Assembly (NCBI GenBank): GCA_955652455.1
Contig: CATPBU010000312.1
Span: forward strand, 1 to 5,025
DNA length: 5,025 nt
Source of the DNA: Candidatus Dormiibacterota bacterium
GTDB taxonomy: Bacteria > Chloroflexota > Dormibacteria > UBA8260
Direction of reading: 5' to 3'
Within the stretch, counting starts at the first letter, position 1; the number at the start of each line of letters is the position of its first letter. A model generated the notes under the pieces. It was given only the letters and a program-made list of their open reading frames with translations. It was not told where the DNA came from and did not search any database. Both the position numbers and the translations under genes were made by a program. Positions 1-4,842 of this stretch are shown piece by piece.

Positions 1-359
1 ATCTTGCTCCGGCCCCGAAGGCTTCGAGCGCGATCGCGCGCCGGCTTGGCGACATCACCACCAAGACCGGCGTCAAGGACCGCGACGTCGCTCGCCTGGT
101 CGGAACCTCACCGCAAACCGTCAATCGCTGGCGCAGGGCGCTCGTCCAACCCCTCTCCGCACACCGCACCCGCATCCTCGATCTTGCGTTCCTTGCAGAT
201 GGGCTGGCGGAGTTCTACGACCCCGACGAGGCCCATATCTGGCTGTTTTCGCGGCAGCGACTGCTGAGCGGCCGCCGCCCGGTCGACCTCATCGAGGAGG
301 GGGAGATCGATCCCGTGCTGGCGATCCTCGATCAGCTCGGGTCTGGCGCGTTCGCATAG
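1..359 (+). CDS. MbcA/ParS/Xre-family antitoxin (HTH plus DUF2384 domain), 5' end cut by the window
   Basis: Antitoxin of a type II RES/Xre toxin-antitoxin pair. It is expected to bind the downstream toxin, cover its NAD-binding pocket and repress its own promoter (family knowledge). The first full codon is at position 3 and 118 codons can be read before the TAG at 357-359. No ATG, GTG or TTG start lies near the left edge in this frame, so the start is outside the window. Counting from the first visible residue, an Xre-like helix-turn-helix spans about 24-45 (VKDRDVARLVGTSPQTVNRW). A DUF2384/MbcA-type C-terminal domain spans about 60-118, with the hallmark runs AHIWLFSRQRLL (77-88), RRPVDLIEEGE (91-101) and VLAILDQL. 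From memory, M. tuberculosis MbcA is about 113 residues and ends similarly (NVWMFS, RLL, KPADLV, VLALID), so only a few residues are probably missing. The RES toxin follows after 14 bases, the usual antitoxin-first order. Confidence 0.9.
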   Translation, partial: LAPAPKASSAIARRLGDITTKTGVKDRDVARLVGTSPQTVNRWRRALVQPLSAHRTRILDLAFLADGLAEFYDPDEAHIWLFSRQRLLSGRRPVDLIEEGEIDPVLAILDQLGSGAFA

Positions 360-373
360 ATCGGGCGCCCTCC

Positions 374-883
374 ATGCTTGAGGAGGCCGCATACCTCGCC
401 GCCGTCAACGCCGTGGGATTCCGGGAGCTTCAGACTCAGGCGTGGCGGTTCACCATCGGCAGCTCAACTGCCGACCGGCCCAACCTTCGGGGGGCCAGGT
501 GGAACCCGCCGGGGCTGCGCGCCCTCTACCTGAACACCACCGAGGCCGGAGCGATTGCCGAGGGGAATCACTTCGTCAGCCTGTTGCCGGTCGCACCTCG
601 GGGTCAGCGCCGGGTCCACCGCGCTCAGGTGACGCTGGAGCGAGTCGTGGATCTTTCGGATGCCACCAGTCTTGCCGTCTTCGACATCGATGACGCTGTC
701 CTTGCTGACACGCCGGGCGGCTACCCGCCGTGCCGCCGGCTGGGCGCGGCGGCGGAGTCGCTCGACCGGCAGGGGCTGCTCCTACCGTGCGTGCGCCATC
801 CCGACAGCCAGAACCTGGTTGTCTTCATCGACCAGATCGTTGCCGGCGAGGTGTCAGTCCTCGAGTCCACAGAGCTGATGTAA
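374..883 (+). CDS. RES-domain toxin (MbcT/ParT/Res family)
   Basis: Toxin partner of the preceding antitoxin, 169 aa, cytoplasmic. RES proteins degrade NAD+ (MbcT uses phosphate, others hydrolyse it) or ADP-ribosylate a target; which applies here cannot be read off. Visible RES landmarks are W24-R25-F26 (first conserved Arg), GARWNPPG at 40-47, ALYLNTTEAGAIAE at 50-63 with Y52 and the likely catalytic E63, the GY/C segment near 116-120, GLLLPCVR at 134-141 and NLVVF at 147-151. Length agrees with the family (about 150-190 aa). Where many RES proteins have Ser after the conserved Pro, this one has Cys139; Ser145 is nearby. ATG 374 is chosen because it places the first Arg about 25 residues in, as in MbcT, and no in-frame start is seen in the short gap. 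There is no good Shine-Dalgarno sequence before it, so translational coupling to the antitoxin 14 bases upstream is likely (inference). Confidence 0.9.
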   Translation: MLEEAAYLAAVNAVGFRELQTQAWRFTIGSSTADRPNLRGARWNPPGLRALYLNTTEAGAIAEGNHFVSLLPVAPRGQRRVHRAQVTLERVVDLSDATSLAVFDIDDAVLADTPGGYPPCRRLGAAAESLDRQGLLLPCVRHPDSQNLVVFIDQIVAGEVSVLESTELM

Positions 884-888
884 CGCGA

Positions 889-918
889 AGGTCCTCCGGC
901 CCGAGCGATCGGTGACCT
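889..918. terminator. Possible hairpin between convergent genes
   Basis: AGGTC (889-893) pairs with GACCT (914-918), and inside it CCGA (901-904) pairs with TCGG (909-912) around a GCGA loop, which is of GNRA type. Unpaired bases between the two stems are uneven (seven on one side, one on the other). It lies in the 54-base gap between the stops of the RES toxin and the oxidase, where a bidirectional terminator would be expected. There is no T-tract on either side, so a standard intrinsic terminator is not shown. Confidence 0.25.
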
Positions 919-937
919 CCACCTGGCAATGCGGTCA

Positions 938-2011
938 TCACCTCGCGTTTGTGGAGGCCTTGAGGAACCCTCGGTGGAGTGATTGCGCCGAACCGGCGCC
1001 ACTCAGGATCAGTGCGTTGCGCAACTCCTCGAGGAACAGCTCGAGCACGCGCTGCGCTGCCGCGGCCCCGCCGACGGCGAGCCCCCAGTAGAGCGGACGA
1101 CCGATCATCACCGCGTTGGCGCCGAGGGCAAGCGCTCGCAGGACGTCGGTGCCTCGACGGATGCCGCCGTCGACGAGCACATCACCGTGGCCCGCGACGG
1201 CGTCGACGATCTCGGCAAGAACCGTGGCCGTCGCCGGGGTGCCATCGAGCTGCCGCCCGCCGTGATTTGACACGACAATGCCCGCAGCTCCGTGCGCGAA
1301 GGCCAACAGGGCGTCGTCCGCCGTGAGGATCCCCTTCACCAGCACGGGGACCGGGTAGCGGCCGGCGATGACGTCGATGTCCTTCCAGCTCAGCTGCGCG
1401 TGGGTGGCATGCTGAGCCTGGTGCGGCTCGAAGCCGCTTTCAATGCCGGTGTCGGCCAACGACGGGACGGCGGACGTGACATTGAAACCGGAGCGCAGGT
1501 CGCGCTCGCGGATGCCGGAGACCGGGAAGTCGACGGTCACCACCAGCGCCTCGTAGCCGGCGGCCAGAGCCTGGTCGATCAGGTTGTCGGTGATCGCCCG
1601 GTCGGTGAAGACGTAGACCTGGTACCAATTCCGTCCGTCCGGGACCGCCGCGACGACGTCGGGGGCGGAGACGTTGGACAGGGTCGAGAGGCACATGATC
1701 GTCGCCGTGGCCGCCGCCGCGCGGGCCATGCCGATCTCACCCTCGGGAGTGGCAATGCCCTGGTATGCCATCGGCGCGGCGATGAGAGGGTGCGGCTGCA
1801 CCTTGCCGAGCACCCTGACGCCGGTGTCGGGCTCGGAGGCGCCGGTGAGCACGCGGGGCACGATGGTCAGGCGTCGCCACGCCGCGATGTTCTCGGCCAG
1901 CGTCACCTCGTCGGTGGCGCCGCCACTGATGTAGTCGAAGGCACCGGGATCCAGGGTCGTGCCCGCCGCGATGGCGAACTCCGGAAGCGTCTTGGGCAGC
2001 ATCGGTTTCAT
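938..2011 (-). CDS. FMN-dependent alpha-hydroxy acid oxidase/dehydrogenase
   Basis: Flavoenzyme oxidising an L-2-hydroxy acid to the 2-oxo acid, 357 aa, TIM barrel, cytoplasmic or peripherally membrane-bound. Family motifs (spinach glycolate oxidase equivalents, from memory, in brackets): FDYISGGATDEVTLAEN at 25-41 with Y27 [Tyr24]; WYQVYV at 129-134 with Q131 and Y133 [Gln127, Tyr129]; TVDFPVSGIRERDLR at 159-173 with D161 and R168 [Asp157, Arg164]; VKG with K226 [Lys230]; the signature SNHGGRQLDG at 248-257 with H250 and R253 [His254, Arg257]; and the phosphate-binding DGGIRRG (281-287) and GRP (304-306). All catalytic residues are present, so it should be active. The length is close to glycolate and hydroxymandelate oxidases and shorter than mycobacterial LldD (about 400 aa). 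The substrate is unknown. Start: ATG 2011 (MKPMLPKTLPEF); ATG 2002 is possible; neither has a good Shine-Dalgarno. It lies 28 bases after the MDR oxidoreductase, so one transcript is likely. Confidence 0.92.
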   Translation of the reverse strand: MKPMLPKTLPEFAIAAGTTLDPGAFDYISGGATDEVTLAENIAAWRRLTIVPRVLTGASEPDTGVRVLGKVQPHPLIAAPMAYQGIATPEGEIGMARAAAATATIMCLSTLSNVSAPDVVAAVPDGRNWYQVYVFTDRAITDNLIDQALAAGYEALVVTVDFPVSGIRERDLRSGFNVTSAVPSLADTGIESGFEPHQAQHATHAQLSWKDIDVIAGRYPVPVLVKGILTADDALLAFAHGAAGIVVSNHGGRQLDGTPATATVLAEIVDAVAGHGDVLVDGGIRRGTDVLRALALGANAVMIGRPLYWGLAVGGAAAAQRVLELFLEELRNALILSGAGSAQSLHRGFLKASTNAR

Positions 2012-2039
2012 GCGCTGGTGACGTCTGTCGCCGCGCCGT

Positions 2040-3059
2040 CTAACGGCTGGTCCGAACCAGCATCTTGCCGGTGTTGTCGCCGCGCAAGAGCCCGAGAAAC
2101 GCTTGCGGGGCATTCTCGATGCCCTCGACAACCGTATCGCGCGTCTTGATACTTCCGTCGGCAATCCACGGCCGCACCTCGCTGATGAAGTCGCGCATCC
2201 GGTGCTGGTGGTCAAAGATGATGAATCCACGCAGGGTCAACCGCTTGCCGACGCACAAGGGCAGGTTGCGCGGAGCAGACGGTGGCTCCGCTGCGTTGTA
2301 CTGCGAGATCATTCCGCAGAGCGCGATGCGACCGTGCACGCGCAACGCGCCGATGGCCGCCTCGAGGTGCTCGCCACCGACGTTGTCGAAGTAGACATCG
2401 ATGCCCTCCGGTGCAGCCTCGCGCAGTTGCTTACGCACCGGTTCGTTCTTGTAGTTGAACGCAGCGTCGAAGCCGAGCTCGCCGGTGAGCCAGCGCACCT
2501 TCTGGTCGGAGCCGGCGCTGCCGATCACCCGCGACGCACCGCGCAGCTTGGCGATCTGGCCGGCCATGCTGCCCACCGCTCCCGCGGCGCCGGAGATGAA
2601 GACGACCTCACCCTCCTTCATCTGTGCGATGTCGACCAAGCCGACCCAAGCTGTGAGGCCGATCATGCTCAGGGCACTGAGGTACGCCGTAGCCGGGATG
2701 GAGGTGGTGTCAACAGGGCGGAAGTCAGCGGCCTTACCGGTGGCATATTCGCGCCAGCCGAAGTTGTGGGTGACGATGTCTCCGACCGCAAGGTCGGGAC
2801 TGCGCGACTCGATGACCTCGCCGAGGGCACCACCGTCGAGAACGTGGCCGAGCGGGTACGGGGGGATGTACGACTTGACGTCGTTCATACGGCCGCGCAT
2901 GTACGGGTCGACAGAGATATAGGAGTTGCGGACCACGACCTCGTCCTCGCCGGGCGGGCGAACATCCGTCTCGACGAGGGTGAAGTTGTCGGGTGTGACC
3001 GCGCCGTCGGGTCGGCTGGCGAGGTGAATCTCGCGGCTGTGCAGGCCTGTCGTCGTCAT
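2040..3059 (-). CDS. NADP-dependent oxidoreductase, zinc-free MDR family (LTB4 dehydrogenase/prostaglandin reductase/CurA-like)
   Basis: Cytosolic medium-chain reductase, 339 aa, expected to reduce the C=C bond of enones or related carbonyl compounds with NADPH; the substrate is not shown. Domains: GroES-like N-terminal half with the family hallmark SVDPYMRGRM at 49-58 and GHVLDGGALGEVIES at 71-85; Rossmann half with the dinucleotide loop SGAAGAVGSMAGQIAK at 156-171, then VIGSAGSDQKVRWL (178-191), which fits NADP preference; YFDNVGGEHL at 223-232; GMISQYN at 249-255; and the terminal DNTGKMLVR at 328-336. The zinc-binding Cys and His residues of true alcohol dehydrogenases are absent, as expected for this subfamily, and the length is typical. 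Start: ATG 3059 (MTTTGLHSREIHLASRP) matches usual N-termini. An in-frame GTG at 3077 would add six residues and has an AGGTGG sequence about 12 bases before it. The stop is 28 bases before the hydroxy acid oxidase start, which suggests an operon. Confidence 0.92.
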   Translation of the reverse strand: MTTTGLHSREIHLASRPDGAVTPDNFTLVETDVRPPGEDEVVVRNSYISVDPYMRGRMNDVKSYIPPYPLGHVLDGGALGEVIESRSPDLAVGDIVTHNFGWREYATGKAADFRPVDTTSIPATAYLSALSMIGLTAWVGLVDIAQMKEGEVVFISGAAGAVGSMAGQIAKLRGASRVIGSAGSDQKVRWLTGELGFDAAFNYKNEPVRKQLREAAPEGIDVYFDNVGGEHLEAAIGALRVHGRIALCGMISQYNAAEPPSAPRNLPLCVGKRLTLRGFIIFDHQHRMRDFISEVRPWIADGSIKTRDTVVEGIENAPQAFLGLLRGDNTGKMLVRTSR

Positions 3060-3072
3060 GGCAGGGCATCTT

Positions 3073-3109
3073 GGCACACGGCCCGGCGGCCACCTGCAGC
3101 GCGCGTGCC
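3073..3109. repeat. Inverted repeat between the acyltransferase and MDR genes
   Basis: GGCAC (3073-3077) can pair with GTGCC (3105-3109), and a GGCC/GGCC stem with a CGGC loop lies within. It occupies the 61-base gap between the acyltransferase stop and the MDR start. It could reduce read-through or mark a processing site. The stems are short and GC-rich DNA forms such repeats by chance, so this is weak. Confidence 0.2.
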
Positions 3110-3120
3110 GTCGTGCTCGG

Positions 3121-4245
3121 TCAGCCGTCCAGGGCGTCTGCGACCGGGGCCAACACGCCGGCCGGACTGAGCGTGGCGCCCCCAGCCGCCTTTCCCGTCC
3201 TGCCGCCCTGCCCGGCGGGGAAGCGATCTTTCAGCGTCAGGAACGGTCGTTCGATCACCACCAACGAGAGGTGCGCCACCACGATCGTCAACGGTAGGTC
3301 GATGGCAAGACGGAGCGGGCCCGGCGCGATGCCCAGGTCGGCGACCGCCGCGTCGATGGCCAGGCCCCACAGGTACATGCCATACGAGCGGCGGCCGATC
3401 CAGCGCATCACGTCGTTGCTGAGCAACGCTGTCGGCTTGTCCGCGACGGCATGGAGGATCAGTACACCGGCGCACAGGGCGGCCGCCAGCTCAGGGAGCG
3501 GACCCGGTGGCGCCGCCATCAGGGCCAACGTCGTGAAGGCGCCGGCGGCGATGACGCTTGGCGGCGACGGTGATGGTCGTCGTTCCATCCACAGAAGTGC
3601 GAGCGCGCACCCGACGAGCAGCACGCTGCCGTGGGTGGGGGTGCCGAAGTACACGAAGTACGACGCGTTGCCCCGCGTGAACAGGAAGAGGCTGAGCAAC
3701 TGGCCGGCGACTGCGAGGGCGATGCACATCCTGAGTGCTGTCTGCGTGTCAGAGAAGCGAAGCAGGGTGATCAAGGCGATTGGCCAAAGCAGGTAGAACT
3801 GCTCCTCGATCGACAGCGACCATGTGTGTCCCAGGTAGCCGCCGAGCAGCGCCGCCTGGTGGAGCGCCAGGTCCCAGTTCTGGAAGAAGAACAGCGCCTG
3901 CGGCGCCGCGCGGACCGTCTCGGCGCGGTTGGCAGCCGAACCGACCACGGTGGCGAGCAGCTCGGCGACGCAGACCACAACGACCAGAACGGGAAGGATG
4001 CGCAGCGCGCGCCGGCCGTAGAAGTTGCGCAACCGGACGCGCCGCGTGCCTCGATACTCCTCGGCGATCAGGGTGGTGATGAGGAAGCCGGAGAGGACGA
4101 AGAAGATGTCGACCCCGATCTGGCCTCCTGCGAACGGCGGCTGCTCACCCCATGCGTGGTTGCACAGCACGGCGAGAACGGCAATCGCGCGCAGGCCGTC
4201 GAGTGCCGGGCGACGGCCGAGTCGAGGTCTTTGAGCTGTCTTCAT
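3121..4245 (-). CDS. Acyltransferase-3 (OafA/NodX-like) integral membrane O-acyltransferase
   Basis: Multi-pass membrane enzyme, 374 aa, expected to transfer an acetyl or other acyl group from a cytoplasmic donor to a sugar, glycolipid, cell-envelope polymer or secondary metabolite; the acceptor is unknown. N-terminal hallmarks: LDGLRAIAVLAVLCNH at 15-30 with conserved H30; GGQIGVDIFFVLSGFLIT at 40-57; FYGRRALRILP at 75-85 (Arg-rich acyl-donor loop); and HTWSLSIEEQFYLLWP at 140-155. The C-terminal half has SYGMYLWG at 287-294 and ERPF at 332-335. About ten hydrophobic segments can be counted from about 18 to 331. There is no C-terminal SGNH hydrolase domain; the last 40 residues are a Gly/Ala/Pro-rich tail. 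The usual His after YLW is Gly294. ATG 4245 is chosen because the conserved domain starts about 14 residues later. The reading frame stays open upstream to 4527, but that part is basic and unlike the family. The bases before ATG (TTCTCCTC) are not a Shine-Dalgarno sequence. It lies 61 bases upstream of the MDR gene on the same strand. Confidence 0.88.
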   Translation of the reverse strand: MKTAQRPRLGRRPALDGLRAIAVLAVLCNHAWGEQPPFAGGQIGVDIFFVLSGFLITTLIAEEYRGTRRVRLRNFYGRRALRILPVLVVVVCVAELLATVVGSAANRAETVRAAPQALFFFQNWDLALHQAALLGGYLGHTWSLSIEEQFYLLWPIALITLLRFSDTQTALRMCIALAVAGQLLSLFLFTRGNASYFVYFGTPTHGSVLLVGCALALLWMERRPSPSPPSVIAAGAFTTLALMAAPPGPLPELAAALCAGVLILHAVADKPTALLSNDVMRWIGRRSYGMYLWGLAIDAAVADLGIAPGPLRLAIDLPLTIVVAHLSLVVIERPFLTLKDRFPAGQGGRTGKAAGGATLSPAGVLAPVADALDG

Positions 4246-4277
4246 GAGGAGAACGGAACGGCCGCGGTGGCCCGGCT

Positions 4278-4293
4278 GCTCTGCTAGCAGAGC
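4278..4293. promoter_or_regulatory. 16-bp perfect palindrome upstream of the acyltransferase
   Basis: GCTCTGCTAGCAGAGC reads the same on both strands. It lies 33-48 bases upstream of the acyltransferase ATG, a typical place for an operator in the promoter or 5' leader. A dimeric repressor site is the simplest reading. It could also form a leader hairpin, although without a loop the cruciform or hairpin form is tight. No adjacent T-tract is present. No regulator gene is nearby to pair it with. Confidence 0.35.
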
Positions 4294-4442
4294 CCCCGCG
4301 CATTCTCTGGCGGTCAGCCGACGCCCCGGTTCGGTTCCTGCAACGAGTGACGCACGATCTGAACGGTGGGTCGATTCGCTGGAGGAGCCTCTGGGTTTGC
4401 GCCATATGCAGCGAACGCGCCACGCGCAGGTACATTCGAGGG

Positions 4443-4466
4443 TATCAGTAGTGGTGATAGGAGGGG
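4443..4466 (+). promoter_or_regulatory. TATCA-N7-TGATA inverted repeat overlapping a strong Shine-Dalgarno-like AGGAGGGG
   Basis: TATCA (4443-4447) and TGATA (4455-4459) form a 17-bp inverted repeat, and AGGAGGGG (4459-4466) follows directly on the plus strand. This is the best plus-strand ribosome-binding-site match I see in the window. Downstream are TTG 4470 (5-base spacing from AGGAGG) and GTG 4475 (10-base spacing). The GTG frame gives only 23 residues before TGA 4544-4546. The arrangement looks like an operator with a ribosome-binding site, yet no convincing gene follows, so either function is unproven. Confidence 0.25.
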
Positions 4467-4474
4467 TCTTTGTC

Positions 4475-4642
4475 GTGGGCTCCACGCTGGCTTCACCGTT
4501 TGACGGGATCTTCGCGGCGTCGCCCACCAGCTTCCCTATGCCCTGACCTGGAGCGATCCCGTCGCCCTGGTTCTGTGCACGGTCGCGGGTTGGCTCGCCA
4601 CCAGGCTCATTCGCTGCGCGAACCGCGTCACCGACGGGTGGT
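4475..4642 (+). pseudogene. Possible frame-broken small gene remnant with one hydrophobic segment
   Basis: Not recognised as any family. After AGGAGGGG, GTG 4475 opens a frame reading MGSTLASPFDGIFAAS that soon stops at 4544-4546. From about 4504 a different plus frame (codon starts at 4504, 4507 and so on) reads VAHQLPYALTWSDPVALVL and then CTVAGWLATRLIRCANRVTD. This has mostly G/C third codon positions and a membrane-like stretch at VALVLCTVAGWLATRLI, but no start codon of its own. Joining the two frames would need a -1 (or +2) shift near 4515-4525. That fits a decayed gene, a sequencing error or chance. The competing frame from TTG 4470 to 4646 is Arg-rich and looks like a shadow. Confidence 0.15.
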
Positions 4643-4675
4643 GTGAAGGGACAGTCCCATCCTGCACAGGACCAC
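4638..4675. terminator. Cluster of short hairpins 3' of tRNA-Ala
   Basis: Two adjacent self-complementary runs, GGGACAGTCCC (4648-4658) and TCCTGCACAGGA (4660-4671), lie between GTGGT (4638-4642) and ACCAC (4671-4675), which can pair. In the tRNA transcript (minus strand) this begins about 40 bases after the CCA end, where a terminator or 3' processing signal is plausible. There is no U-tract, so this is an inference from position and pairing only. Confidence 0.25.
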
Positions 4676-4714
4676 GGTGCACTCGCCGGCTAATGCGGGT
4701 TGGAGCGGGGCGCA

Positions 4715-4790
4715 TGGTGGAGCCAGGGGGACTCGAACCCCCGACCCCTTGCATGCCATGCAAGTGCTCTCCCAGCTGAGCTATGGCCCC
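4715..4790 (-). tRNA. tRNA-Ala, anticodon GGC
   Basis: Complete 76-nt cloverleaf with encoded CCA, decoding GCC (and GCU). Acceptor: GGGGCCA at 4790-4784 pairs with TGGCTCC at 4725-4719, with discriminator A at 4718 and CCA at 4717-4715. The third pair is G3:U70, the alanyl-tRNA synthetase identity element. D arm: GCTC/GAGC with an 8-base loop containing GG. Anticodon arm: CTTGC/GCAAG around ATGGCAT, with GGC at 4757-4755. The variable loop is 5 bases. T arm: GGGGG/CCCCC around TTCGAGT. All stems pair fully apart from the G3:U70 wobble. No second copy of its 3' end appears in the window, so there is no sign of an integrated element bounded here. Confidence 0.98.
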
Positions 4791-4797
4791 GGGAGGG

Positions 4798-4803
4798 ATG
4801 GTA
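4798..4803 (-). promoter_or_regulatory. Possible -10 box of tRNA-Ala
   Basis: TACCAT on the minus strand fits the TAnnnT pattern and ends 7 bases before the first tRNA base, so transcription would start at or next to the mature 5' end. The hexamer 17 bases upstream is TTAGGC, a poor -35. Strong tRNA promoters with weak -35 boxes occur in actinobacteria, but this remains a positional guess. Confidence 0.35.
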
Positions 4804-4828
4804 GCAGCGGGGCCCGCGGCGCCTAACG

Positions 4829-4842
4829 GGCTCTGCAGAGCC
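4829..4842. promoter_or_regulatory. 14-bp perfect palindrome upstream of tRNA-Ala
   Basis: GGCTCTGCAGAGCC is identical on both strands and lies 39-52 bases upstream of the tRNA. It contains the same arms (GCTCTGC and GCAGAGC) as the palindrome at 4278-4293, but overlapped rather than separated. It could be an operator or the end of a terminator for a gene to the right. No T-tract follows on either strand. Confidence 0.3.

Larger units (their letters stand above)
4246..4714. other. Gene-poor stretch between the acyltransferase and tRNA-Ala
   Basis: No convincing complete gene is visible on either strand. The minus-strand frame leading into the acyltransferase and the plus-strand frame from 4244 to 4546 are open but lack family motifs. 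The stretch should hold the acyltransferase promoter (minus strand), but I see no clear -35/-10 pair; TACCCT and CATATG on the minus strand are weak -10 candidates. The separate elements found here (a palindrome, an inverted repeat, a possible remnant and hairpins) are listed individually. Confidence 0.6.

Noticed and set aside
1292..2149. Plus-strand open frame of 285 codons opposite the hydroxy acid oxidase
   Set aside because: Antisense shadow of a gene with intact FMN-oxidase motifs; low-complexity Gly/Arg/Asp composition.
2012..2230. N-terminal extension of the oxidase frame up to 2230
   Set aside because: It would overlap the 3' end of the MDR gene by about 190 bases, and the extra 73 residues are Arg/Ser-rich and unlike the family. 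ATG 2011 gives the normal N-terminus.
2103..3170. Long plus-strand open frame of 355 codons opposite the MDR gene
   Set aside because: It is antisense to a gene with clear family motifs, and its product is Arg/Asp/Val-rich with no recognisable domain. Long antisense frames are common in GC-rich DNA.
4246..4527. N-terminal extension of the acyltransferase frame up to 4527
   Set aside because: The 94 extra residues have no acyltransferase features and the conserved domain begins about 14 residues after ATG 4245.
4715..4790. tRNA-Ala as the attachment site of an integrated element
   Set aside because: No integrase gene is present and the tRNA 3' end is not repeated anywhere in the window, so nothing supports an att site.
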